From contig OY759268.1 in assembly GCA_963662155.1 (NCBI GenBank), positions 11,198,935 through 11,262,934 of the forward strand: a stretch of 64,000 nucleotides of DNA. Reading direction: 5' to 3'. Positions 20,060-33,200 of this stretch are shown here, piece after piece (the first letter of the stretch is position 1; every line of letters begins with the position of its first letter). The notes below the pieces were generated by a model that saw only the letters and a list, made by a program, of their open reading frames with translations, ran no database searches and was not told the DNA's origin. The DNA comes from Lamellibrachia columna (Eukaryota > Annelida > Polychaeta > Sabellida > Siboglinidae). The translations under genes were made by a program, and so were the position numbers.

Positions 20060-20960
20060 ACAATTCTCACCCGCAGTTCCAGTACTCGTGGACGCTCATG
20101 TCGGACGCATCCTTCGTTGGAGGCCAACCTATGTTGATCACTTCAGTGAGAGGTTTCGCATTCTTTTCCGTCTTGTATTTGGTCAATTCGGTCACTAGAG
20201 ACAGGCATGTTCGATGTCGCCATATTGACATACACTTGTACTGTGGACAATGTGTGCATGAATTTGCCCAGTGTCCGGTCATAAGCCTTTATTCTCATTG
20301 GACAGTCAATCAGGGACTTGTGGAATACATTCACTAGTGGTTTATAATCGTTCTCAACAATCACTGCTTGTCCATATATGAGCTGATGGAACCTCTCACA
20401 CGCAAACATGGTGCTGAGAATGTCTTTCTTGATTTGAACGTATCTTGTTGCAGCATTTAATTTTCATCGGTCTGGATACATATGCTCCGGACCGCCATTC
20501 ACCCTCGTGCTCTTGTAAAATCACTGCACCGAGATCACACTGAGACGCATCTGAAGGTATTTTCAGTCTTCTGTGGATCATACAATTTCAGCAGAAGCCG
20601 TGTGGACAACAACGTTTTAAGGTCTTGCTCACTCTTGCTCCGGTCCCCATTGAACAGAACAGTCTTATTGAGCAGAATTCGGAGTTTCTCGGTCGTCGTC
20701 GACATGTCATAAGCGAACTTTCCAAGGTAATTGATCATTCCGAGAAACCTCTGCACCTAGCTACTTGGTCTGGGCGTGTTCACTATGGCAGAAACCTTTC
20801 CTTCGTCTTGTTGGACCCGTCAATATATCTCCCATGAACACTAGCTTTTTTCACACTAGATTTGTTCCTTTGGTGGTTTCCAACACGTGATGCAGTTGGT
20901 CGTCATGCTCGGCCTTTGTGCTACCTCGCACTATGAATTACATAAGAGTTGGTGTGCTGT
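20060..20960 (-). pseudogene. decayed Gypsy-type LTR retrotransposon pol fragment (end of RT, RNase H)
   Basis: Ordered minus-strand similarities: TKAEHDDQLHHVLE (RT palm, after the active site), VQRFLGMINYLGKFA-like (MQRFLGMINYLGKF), DASQCDLGAVILQEHEG (start of RNase H), ACERFHQLIYG and DYKPLVNVFHKSL (RNase H), then GWPPTKDASD and EYWNCG (linker toward integrase). The order matches Gypsy pol. Several frameshifts and in-frame stops separate the pieces and no LTRs are visible, so it is an inactive fragment. Confidence 0.88.
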
Positions 20961-21489
20961 CCCTTTGCAGCCGTCACAGCGGCACACCGGTGTGGCATGA
21001 AATGTACTAGGCTTCGGGTGATATCAACAGAGACAGCTTTATCACCATTTTGTGTATTTTCATGATTTTATGTAAAATATGAATAATAATAATAAATCAA
21101 CGATTCCTTTGTCATATAAGTAATGGTTTTAACAAACTCGTCTAGAATAATTAAATATAAAAAATATGATGTATTTATGGTATAATATTTTGCGATTTGA
21201 GGTGTTCTTGAATAAAACTTTTTTTTAAATAAAACTAAGATAAAGCATTCCTACAATGAACAGAAAATCCTTAGGCATGCTGTGTGTATCATCACGGATT
21301 GCTGTAGTATACCAATATACACATGAGAACTTTAAGAAATGGGCACATCACATAAACTCTCTGAATTAGTCACTGTACCCATGACTGTCTGGCGGTATTG
21401 TAATCTAAAAACAAACGTGACAATAATATTATGGTAAAAAACGCATTTATTCTACAAAGAGCGATCGATTGCGTATTCACAAGTGTAAG
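20961..21489. other. no recognisable gene
   Basis: AT-rich sequence after the Gypsy fragment; I see no open frame, repeat or RNA gene. Confidence 0.5.
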
Positions 21490-21712
21490 TGTGCTCATTC
21501 TACACACAGCTTCAATATTGAAATAGTGTAAGTGTGCTAACTCTACACATGGCTTCAAGACTGAAACTTTGTAAGTGTGCTAACTATATACATGGGTTCA
21601 AGACTGAAACATTGTAAGTGTGCTAACTCTACACATGGCTTCAAGACTGAAACATTGTAAGTGTGCTAATTCTACACATGGCTGCAAGATTGAAACATTT
21701 CATACAAATTAG
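21490..21712. repeat. 43-bp tandem array, about 5 copies
   Basis: Units contain gtaagtgtgctaactctaca followed by catggcttcaagactgaaac. The leftmost copy is the most diverged. Confidence 0.9.
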
Positions 21713-22077
21713 TGTCCAGATAACAATAAAAAAGTCCGACACATCGGAAATTGTCATAGTTTAGACCGTTTAAAAAGTAATGTGTAGCAGGGAATTGGCA
21801 TCTGTAAAGAATTACTAAACACCAGCTATAGGCACAATGCTTTCAAAAATATTGCTAACACCTGCAATAGTGAACTGCAAATTAACTAATGTCAATTTAT
21901 TGCAAATTAATTCATGTAAATGAATTAATGTAAACATGTCCCGTATGATGTAATTGGTGTACGGTGTACTGCCTGCATGACAGAAAATGTATGCGTTGAC
22001 TTTGAAATAGATAATATTTCTATAGGATCTTGTTTATTATTAAATATTGGAATATATATTTTACAGTCAAACACTAT

Positions 22078-22125
22078 TGCAAAGGTATTAAAAATACGTT
22101 TAAACGTTTTTGCAATACCTTTGGG
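22078..22125. repeat. imperfect palindrome
   Basis: Arms caaaggtatt and aatacctttg flank an inner cgtttaaacg palindrome, so a hairpin is possible. No transcript or element is evident around it. Confidence 0.5.
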
Positions 22126-22229
22126 AAAATGCACTACTGTATTGCAAGTATTTTCAATACTCTTAAAAAGCATTGCAGATATTTGCCATACTTTTAAGAG
22201 TGTTGCGTCCATCCCTGCTAAACATTAGA

Positions 22230-24102
22230 TAAGTGTTTCTCCATAGATGCACAGGAAGTGTACATTTTTGTAGTAGGAGTTGTAGAAAAGTACTCGGTGT
22301 TGATTAATTTTCGGGCACAGGTTGTTTAATAAGTACTTGCTATCTTAATTATACCCGTTCTGAAAGTACTATTTAAAGAATGAATTCTACTGCGGTAGCT
22401 GTAATAAATTTAATTGTGTCAAGCTGAATTGTATTTAATTTCATTGTATTTAATTATTCACATCCATGTATGGCAGACGTAGGCAAATTTGTTCCACAAT
22501 ACACATTGTGTGGTAGATGCAATTCCAACGTTCACATAAGTGCCAATTAAATGCACTGAACTTTTTAAATAATCCAATAAAATAAGATAAAATCGAAATG
22601 TACTAATACAAATAAAAAGTATGCAACCCCCTACTGCCTTTTAATTACTGGGGCAACATATATTTAATGGTAAAAAAAATAGTCAGCAACCTTGTATTAC
22701 CCCTTTAATTAATGGAGGCAACATATATTTATTGGTACATCTCATATAATTGGATTCATTTCATGGAATACAACGTATTTGACATGTGAATGTTGGAATT
22801 ACACTTCTGCGTGTTTGGTTTATTGTTGAGATACTTCTTGCCCCGGAAGAACACAAGGGAAAAGTTAAAAAGAACAACAATGAGATTATTAGATAAACTG
22901 TAAGGAGAAAGACTGGATGGATAAAATAACACAGAATATTGGACAGAAAAAATTATTTATTTGCGAAAGAAGTAAAATTATGTGGGTAAAAACAGCAGAT
23001 TTTTTATTTTAAGAAATAAGATTGTACCTGCTTCTTGGTAAAATGACACAGGATATAGGACAGAAGACCATTTATTTGTGATAATATAAAATACACAGCG
23101 ATGTAGTTCCATACGAACTTACATGACCAGAATGAACTAAGGTAAGCTGGGCTTAGTACTCGTATTCGAGTGAAACGCACGCACGCACGCACGCATGCAC
23201 GCACGCACGCACACACACACACACCATAAAGCAGGGAATATGCAGTCTGATTAATTACTACAAACTAATTCTGTGTGATTATATATATCATGTTGTGTAA
23301 ACAGCTATGTTTGGTGGGCTGTTCTAAAGTTAGTTATTTTGCACAGAAATAGTGCATAGTGTATCTTTTTAAACACATGTGTACACTGTACATCGCCTGG
23401 CAAGAGGCAAGGTGACTATACTCTCTTGTAAGGCTGGTACATTGTATGCCCCCAGCAAGATGAGTACGGCAAAACCCTTGGCTACAACCTAAATGAGGTT
23501 TGTGGCGAAACAACGAGGGCAAGCAATAATGGAAGAAGACCAGTAAACAGACTGGTAACCATGGCACTGCGGATACGAGCAAACATTTGGCAACAATCTG
23601 GCGACTGTGCTAAGCATTTGTGGCGCCTCCTACCAGCTGTTGGTCACACCACACGACCTGGAGAGACTTGACGTTGATCTTCCAGGAAAACAACGGCCCG
23701 ATTATCACAGATACTGTGACAACGGACAAACAAACATGGGGCTTTGTACTAATTGTAGCATTGTCCGCAGAGGTTCAGTACAATCATGTAGCTAACATGA
23801 CGATGAGGTATTGCCTATTTTATCACACCCGCTACAACCCATCTCACCATGCTCACAAAGAGGCAGTCAATTTTGCAATGACCAACATGCGATACGGTCC
23901 ATTCTACCACGTCCACAACATCACGCGGCGCATTTCACCACACCCACAATGCAGTGGTGCACGATCCAGTCGAGATAAAACTCATCATGGCTCTATTCAG
24001 AGTTGAGTGGTTCCACCCCTTACAGTGTTAGAATCCATTGCACAATCGCCGTCTACAAGCGACAATGAAGAAGATGACGAATGTCGACCCTCTCAACGGT
24101 CC
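22230..24102. other. 3' flank of FBXO45, no coding feature
   Basis: This lies downstream of the FBXO45 stop on its strand, so part must be its 3' UTR. Candidate polyadenylation signals (TTTATT on the plus strand) occur at 23071-23076 and 23003-23008, but I cannot choose between them. A short (CACG)n(CA)n tract lies at 23176-23224. Confidence 0.35.
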
Positions 24103-24212
24103 CTACCCGTCGAGGGGCTGACCAAGATATACCATGGAGACTTCTGTGTTACCGTAGACGGCAGACACCGCGGGAAAGAGATTCACATTCGGCAGACCAC
24201 GGAATGCCACCC
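24103..24212 (-). CDS. FBXO45: FBXO45 exon 3 (C-terminal SPRY)
   Basis: The acceptor cttgtgttccag (AG at 24214-24213) is followed by GG GTG GCA TTC, completing the Gly codon begun in exon 2. It encodes [13 protein letters not shown], then [19 protein letters not shown] and a TAG stop at 24105-24103. The other strand has a longer open frame here, but it is a shadow. Confidence 0.95.
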
Positions 24213-27200
24213 CTGGAACACAAGAGTGCACATCATATCAACAGCCACAGCTGGGGTCAATATTATGCACAAGAGGCACCATGGGTTATTTAGAAGAATA
24301 AAATGTGGGTTATTTAAATAACCTGTGGCACCTCTGGTGTATGATAACCAAATATAACAAACAGTGATTCATGTGCAATTGCCGATGGATATAGAGTCAC
24401 AACAATGCTGTATCTACAACAAGAACACAAATATTTAAAGTGAAACAGAACTCATGGTTTCAGGCCTATGCACCTATAAGAGTCACTAAAACATAACCAT
24501 TTGCAACTACAATTAAGAATATCACGCCAGTTTTTCACTAGGAAAACCTCGACACGTTACAGGCCTTGCCATTAAGCTTTTGTACCCAGTGGCCCGTCGG
24601 TCCAGTAGATGTTAAAAGTTACTGGCCCCCAAAATTATTTATTAAAAAAAAACACTATTTTTGCAATACATGTCAAAGGATGCGAGTTTGGCTGTTATTT
24701 ATGTTGCCATTGGTGATTTACTTTCATGCTTTTCAGTCAGTATTCCGTCTGGCAGACAATGTTGCTGCAGGGATCGTTTGAGAATCATATCCCCTCAAGC
24801 TCTGTCGAAGCCGCAGGTAGCTATGCTGGTATCAGTTGTATGGCTGTATGTTAATTAGTTTTCATGTTAGAGCACTTTAAAGACACCCCCTTCAACGTTT
24901 TCAAAACACGTTTTTTTTCTATTTTGATCAAAAAAGTGTACATGAAAACTAATAGTTACTAATATTAATGTATATTTTTTACATATTGTGGAAGTACTCA
25001 ATGTTCTCAACCTGTGTGGGGGTCATTCATACCAGTGCATCCATTATTTTTGTTGCAAGAGAGCTGTAAACATTGCTATTTTTCGCTTATTTTGCACATT
25101 TTTACAGGGACGGTAAAAAGTAAAAAACAACCACAGTATATACCCTACAGATACATTTTTAAAACTCAGTGTCTACTTCTCAGCATGTTTGACATGTATA
25201 GGTCATTAGCATTATTATATATGTGATTTTTTAAAACTGCAAACTATTATGTATTTTTACAGAAGCCTGTTCACAGCTGAAGACATGCTGATTCAAGATT
25301 AATATTTGACATGTGTATCATGTAGGATAAAGATCATTGGAAAGATATATTATTAAGATACATCATGGAATCAGTTGTATGGCTGTAGGTTAATTAGTTT
25401 TTATGTTAGAGCACTTTAAAGACACCCCCGTCAACATTTCCAAAACACGTTTTTCTATTTTGATTAAAAAAGTGTACCTGGCCAAAAAAAATTACTAATA
25501 TTAATGTTAATGTAATTTTATTGACATATTGTGGAAGTACTCGATGTTCTCAACCTGTATGGGGGGTCATTCATACCAGTGCATCCATTATTTTGGTTGC
25601 AAGAGAGTTGTAAGCAATGCTATTTTTCACTTATTTTGCACATTTATACAGGGGACGTTGGCAAAATGTAAAAAAAAACACAGTATATACCCTACAGACA
25701 TTTTGTAAACCTCAGTGTCAGCTTCTCAGCATGTTTGACATGTATAGGTCATTAGCATTATTATGTATATGAAAAATATTTTTTACAAAGTTTTTTTTAA
25801 CTGCAAACTATTATGCAGATTTTTACAGAAGCCTGTTCACAGCTGAATACATGCTGATGCAAGATGAATATTTGACATGTGTATCATGTAGGATGAAGAT
25901 CATTGGAAAGGTATATTATTATGATACATCATGGTGTCAGTTGTATGGTTGTACGTTAATTAGTTTTCATGTTAGATCACTTTAAAGACGACCCCATCAA
26001 CATTTTCAAAACACGTCATTTTCTATTTTGCTAAAAAAGTGTACCTGGCCTAAAAAAATTGCCAATATTGATGTTATTGTAATTTTTTTTAAATATTGTG
26101 GAAGTACTAAATGTTCTCAAAACGGGGGGGGGGGGGTCATGAGAGCTGTAAACAGTGCTATTTTCACTTATGTTGCACATTTATACAGGGGCAGTTGGTA
26201 AAAAGAAAAAAAAACAATAATATTGTTTTTTATATTATATATTATATACACTACAGAGATATTTTTTAACTCGGTGTCTATTTCTAAGCATGATTGACAT
26301 GTATGGGTCATCAGCATTATTATGTATATGAAAATATTGTTTACAAGGTTTTAACTGCAAACTATTAAACAGATTTTGACAGAAGCCTTTTCACAGCTGA
26401 AGACATGCTGATGCAAGATGTATATTTGACGTGTATCATGTAGGATGAAATGTAAGCTTTTACTGTCATACTTATTGCATTATCTGGGTGTATTAGTAGT
26501 TAAAATAAGGAACAACTACTATAAATATGTACATTACAAGTATGCTGGTGTACAATTTCTCATCATATCAATATGTGTGGATCTTTGAGTGAATAACCAT
26601 TCTGACACAATATTGCATACCAGCTATCAGTTGTACATCATTTTTAGAGTTTCATACATCTTCACCCATCATCATATCCAAAATAGAAAAAATTACTAGT
26701 CATTAGTCACTACACATAAGTCGTATCAACGATTATGATAGTACTTAATTATAATGAAAAACAATCAGAAAGCACAGAGTAAATCATATTAACATTCCAA
26801 GTGTAAGATTGTCAGCTTTGAGCTAATGCAAGTAATGGATGCCTTTCTTCGTCTTGTCTGCTGGGACATCATTCGACAGGTCAGTCACACTGTCACTGGC
26901 ACTGCAAGTTTGTTTACATGTTTTATTTCCTGCCAAAATGAGCAAAACACCCTCCAGAACTTCAAACATACACTGCTACATGATAATATAGTACTACTAC
27001 TTACACACGTACTTGAAGAATGGATATTTATGAACTTTCAACAACTACGATGAGAAAGACGAACTTTAAACAACAGCGGGCTAGGACAATTTATTCTGAC
27101 CTGTGTGTGGCGCCACCTAACGTTCAAATAGCTAGATAATTCTTGGCTTCAGTGGATTGTGATAGAGGGTTGTTTTAGTTGTACAGTACACCACTAGCCA

Positions 27201-30200
27201 GACCTAGCCAAAAAAAAATATATATGTGTTAATATATATGATCAATGAAAGACATACAATTGTTTTTTTTTCGATTTACGAGAATCATGAAATTTTCACC
27301 TTACAAAACAAAATACTTCCACCTAAAGAAATAAAACAGGATGTACATCAGAGTAAAGAACGTTTATTCAGCTTTACAGGCATATGCCTGTTATGGATCA
27401 TGACAGGCACCCCCTATAAACGGGCCTCTCTGGGTACACGTTTTGGTCGACTTGCTGCTCATAGCACTACTAGCGCCGCCTAACGAGCTCCGGCATTGCT
27501 ACTGCAGGTGCAGCAGGTCATGTTTTGAGAACGATGGGTGATGCCGCCGCGTGCGTATTGAGTTACAGCTAGTTATACTAAAAAATACGACGGGCGAACC
27601 GTACCTGAAACTGTATATAATCATGACTGTTACAATTGGGTTTATTTCTTTCAAATATAAACTTTTGGACTGAAGTACAAAGTTATGGTAAACTTAGATT
27701 TATGTGTCCCAGCGGGTCCTGGAATGTACGTTAGGCACTGTTGTGACACCTAGCGGACAGTCCGTGAACCAGTCGGAAATTGGTATGTCGAAGGCGTGTC
27801 GCGATAGCCGATACGTATCATACAGAAAAAAATGTTGCAATATACCGATATTACACTGGTTACTGGTAACTTGACACAACCCTAGTAAAATAATGGCATC
27901 CGCAATTCACAAGAAGTCCGAACGTCGTCGTTAGTAGCGACGTCATGCGGACTTTTTTGTGAGGCTCGTAAATATCAAAACAAGCAACTATACGAAGCGA
28001 CAACACAAAATCAGATGAGATGAAGATTGTGTTTGTAGCACCGGGGTGGATGGCCAGGACAAGTGATTGAAACAATGACCTGTGGCTGTGACTAATGGGA
28101 TAAAAACGATCTGAAACTATGTTGGCCCAACGGGCCAGTAAAATATAGTAACTTGTGGCCCGAACTGGCCCGACAGCCTCAAAAAAGGTGCCGGGCCAGC
28201 AGGCCAGTGTTCATGTCGAGGCCTGTATTGTACCTTAATTTCATGGGATGAGCCATATTGTTAAAATATCATATGTCACAGGTGCTGTAGTCTGGCAGTA
28301 TTTGCTCGCCAAATGAAAATATATTTGTATACACTTATTCGCATACTTGCCAAAAGGATATGGCTATGATGTAGGCATCCAAACTCAACTTATGTGACAT
28401 ATGTTGGCCTTTGTTTACTAAACTAGTCGTCTTTCTGACATCACATCCCGTTTGGTTGAAACTGTGTTGGTTCTGTGCCATTGGTTCTGTTCTATGCCAG
28501 CAGAACTAATATTATGTCACGCTGTAATCTAGGTTACTCTAATACTGTGCATGCGTGTACCAGTCGCACTGACTAGCATGTCGGACATCGGACAACCAGA
28601 GAAAGGACTGGAATCTCCCACTTTTAGAAGACATTCTGATTAAACCACTGATGTGATATTCTTTATTTAATTGCACATGGTTAGTTTTTATTATCTCTTA
28701 TATTATATTATCTCTTATGTGTTAGCCCGAAAACCATGATGTTTGTTTTGCTTTAACGAATCATCGTTTCAGAGTACATCGTACCAACAATAATGCCTAC
28801 TAATGGTTTAAAAATCTTGCTTTTTTGGTTTTGGTGCATACGGAAAAAAAAAGCAGTTAATTTTTAGGTGTTGAATTGTTAATTTTATTCAAATTATGTC
28901 AGCCAATTATGGATATAGATACCACAACAATCTTAACACATGAAGACTGTTCTGCGTTATGGCAAACACTCATATTGTCATAGTTTCTAAAACATCAAAA
29001 GAAAGAAAAGAAACTTAAATCACGCATTTCATGACCATTGTCAACATTTGACATATTCGCCATCTGGCAATTAAACTTATGACATTTAGTGCAGGTACAG
29101 TGATTCATAAAAAAACATAAAAGCTCAATTACAGCATAAAAAAGTATTACAATTAGTGCTTTAAAAAACTATTACAATTACAGCAAAAATCAGCAAAGCG
29201 AAAATCAATTAAATGCTTCATAAAAGTGAACTGCAATAGTAGATTGTGTACAACTACACTGTTCTATTACAGGAACTTAAAAGGAAGATTACATGTAACA
29301 TTACTGATCACTTAAAACAGGGTTTACTAACTTTTAGGTGACTTTGTGCACTCTTGCTGGGCTGGGCTGGGTTCAATTGTAATCGTCAATTACAATGGTC
29401 AATTACAATTACGTGTACATTGTCTCAAAAAAGTTTAATTACATTGAAAAACATGGAAAAATGCCAAGGAATCTGTTCTTATAAGCGTACACCAAAATAT
29501 TTTTCTCTAGACAATAAGGTAACTGTTTAACACTAGTGGTGTCATTTGGTGCTGCCAACTGTTTAACACCAGATGGCGACACTGTTCCGTTGTTGCACAC
29601 TGGTCAAATGACAATAATTATGAATTATGATTAAAAGGGTCAAATATAGCATATTGTATATTAATTACATTACGAATACAATACAATTACAAATTATGCA
29701 TACGCCAACCTAGTGTCAAGTTGTCAACCTGGATCAATAATTGTTAGGCATCACCATGACAGCAGAACAGTATTTTCTGTGCACACGTGCGTGCAACAAC
29801 ATATTTAATATGATAAAAACGACCAGACCTCATATCTTTAATACTTACCTAAAAATTCATAATTCTTTTCAAATGCTAATGTGTTGTCCTCACAGTCTAA
29901 TATTACACGTATCCGTTCTCCCACCTACAAACAAAAGAAAATCAACCAATAATTACATTTATATAACGATGCATAATATCCGTTGTGTGTCGATGGTTTA
30001 AATAACACGCACAGCCAGTTTAATAAAAGAGCTGGTACATTTATTATAATCATCTAGAGACTTGATCTTGATCCAGGGTTGTTTGATTTACATCACCGAT
30101 TTAAATCCCTCGAAAAACAAATTTTCAATCATTGAATTATGATTTTTTTATTTCCAATTTTTAATCGCTGATTTATATGAATTTAACACAAATAATTGTT

Positions 30201-33200
30201 TACAAGCATCGAGATCAACAAAGTTTTGTATGTTTTTTAATACAAAAGCACAGTGTGCGCACACTTGTGTAGCTGTATTGTCACCAGATAGCCTGATAGT
30301 CAAATATTTTATGACATTGTGTATGTTTGAGCTATTCCCTTTCTGAATGCAGTGGTATATTCGACCTATTAAGCATAGATGCTCTAAACAGCATATGCCC
30401 CCCTTTTAAAAAAAATCAAATTTGCACAAATGAGCCCACATGTCGCAGTCAATTTTTGCATTCAGATGCTAACATTGTGATTATCTTTTAAATACTAAAG
30501 TAAGTGTCACTGTTGGCTGACACTATAATTCATTAAATATTTGCAGGCTAGGATCACGCAGTGTTCCAACTATCCAAAATTTAAAGCACAAAATGTTGTA
30601 TATCCATTGACACATGCAGTATTATTAGTGACACTGATTTTCCATTTCAAAGATAGGCATAGTCCATATCAAAATTCTGTTTCAGAAAAGGGTTAATACT
30701 ATTTCGAATTACGGATATTCAGTTTAAGAAAGGTTAATTCTGTTTCAAATGATGAATTTTCCGTAAAAAAACACTGTTAGAAATCCATTCAATAAAGGCA
30801 ATTTTTTCTCACAAATGCCACATTTGTTTAAAAATTATTATTACTGTGGGAAAGTTTCAAAAAAGGAATTGACTATGCACTGTCATGGGCCTAATCTAGT
30901 ACCAAATTATACAGTTTTCACATTTATTTCTGGCAAAACAATTGCATATCAAAAATACTACTACAAGCAAAGTGTAAATTAAGCACTGCACAACATTCCA
31001 TTAAATAATTCATAACCTTAAAAGCAAGATATTTTTTGCAGTGCAAGTACCTTATCATTAGCATTGTTAAATTACAATTCTCAATTGTATTTTATTAATA
31101 TTGTTTACATTCTTGCTTCCATAAGCCAATATCCATTCCATGTGTCGACATCTGTGGAAAACATGTTGCGACATCAATCATAGTCCATGACCTAGGCATT
31201 GTCACCGACACTGATTTGTCGATGGTGTCGCAAGTGGTGAATGCATGCCATAGTGCGTACTGCCATCTCTCTAGAATTGCTCGCATACAAGTCATTGACG
31301 GTCAGTGTGTGTAAATGTCCACACGTCCCACGGGCCGGGCCTCTACATAATTTTACAGGCCGGGTCGGGTCTGAGCCTACATATTGCAGGCCCGGGCCGG
31401 GCCAATTTTTTTTAAAAAACACATCAGGCTTGGGCCGGGCCTGGGCCTAGTGTGAGCGGGCCGGGCTTGGGCTGGGCCTGGACATAATAAAAATATTCAT
31501 ACAAAACCCAGATTATTAATTTTATTATTAATAAAAACTTATTATGAATTGTAATTCAGGTTAATGGATGCTTAAAATTATTTCTCTAGTATTATATAGT
31601 TGCAAATTGAGACCTTGCATGGAATTATAAATGACATTAGTGCTTTATACATTGGAATGCAGTTTAACCTCTTTTCAACAATGGGACTTCCTATGATATC
31701 ATTTTAATAATGTGCATTCTTTTAATAGAGACATTTCATATAAAATATATGCATAGTCGCATGCCCATATCTTTGTATTGTAATTCTTTAAACATGTACT
31801 GGCTTTCCAAGACACTGTGACTGGAGTAGTGGCACTTGTTTCACTGGCTTCATCACAGTTAATGCATGTTTCCCATCATTCTTCTTCAGCTCAAACTTAA
31901 CTTCCTATCCCTTAATCCGTGATGTCTATACTCTGTAAACTGCATATTTTTGGCATGAATGTACCCTTTTGCAAAGATCTAAAGACCCCATACTGGACCA
32001 CTTAAGTTAATCTGACTGGAAGCAGCCAGCCACAACTATTTACTTTAGACATATTTGCAGAGGCAATCAAGCCATGATTAACCATCAACTTAATCACCCT
32101 TTGACCAAACCAGTGGACATTCTATTGTCTAGGTCTTCCCTCCAAACATTGCCTGTCTGAATGACCAGCCCAGTAGTGCCAGTACCTTTAGACATATTTG
32201 CAGAGGCAATCAAGCCATGATTAACCATCAACTTAATCACCCTTTGACCAAACCAGTGGACATTCTATTGTCTAGGTCTTCCCTCCAAACATTGCCTGTC
32301 TGAATGACCAGCCCAGTAGTGCCAGTACCCAGTACCCACCCCTTTTGGTAATTGGTATTTTTTCAATTGTGTGAACTAGTGACTAGTACTATTTAGTATC
32401 TACAATTTCCCCAGTATTGATTCATTCACACTTGTACTAGTTCACACGTCTCAACCTGATCTGTTTCAGGCTAGTGACTGCAGGCCTGCTGGAAATGCCA
32501 CTGGGTGTCAGTGCCAGTGGGTAACATATAGTACTAGCTACTAGCTAGACACTAGCAAACAACAACTGACATTAGTATTTCAGTAGTAAACATTATACAA
32601 TGTTCATATATTATTTTTTTTATTTATTAAAACAATAAGTCTGTTTTACAGTTTATTTGTGTTTCGTATTTCTTATAAGATTATAGTTTTATCTTCTCTA
32701 AACTTAGCGGGCCGCGCGCTTACCCGTCTTTGGCCCATGGGTACGGGCCGGGTATGGGCCTGAAACTTGCGGGCCGGGGCCAAACATTCACGGTCTGGGC
32801 CTGGCTTGAAAAATTGCTGCTGTAATTGCTAATTGCGGGCCGGGCTTGGGCTCAAATTATAAGCCCGTGCAGGGCACTAGTGTATACAGTACAAATTACT
32901 TGTCATTGTACACATTGCACTCTATGAAGCCATGCCACTGTATTTTGCCTCACTGCTCCATCATCACGTCATGCCACGCCGCACCCTATGCTCTGTTGAT
33001 GGTTTGCTACTCAACATTCCACATGTTAACTAGAACGATATGGTCGCTGGGCGTTTGCTTGTGCCTCTGCCATTAGAACTGCACTCCATTGAGAACATTA
33101 GGCAGTTTAAGAAATCACTGAAGACATTTTTGTTTTCAAATTATAATGACTTTTTGGTTGTGATTTTAGTATGTATTCAATATATTTAATGTAATGTAGC

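Noticed and set aside
24007..24321. Plus-strand frame MVPPLTVLESIAQSPS
   Set aside because: It overlaps FBXO45 exon 3 in antisense and matches nothing I recognise.
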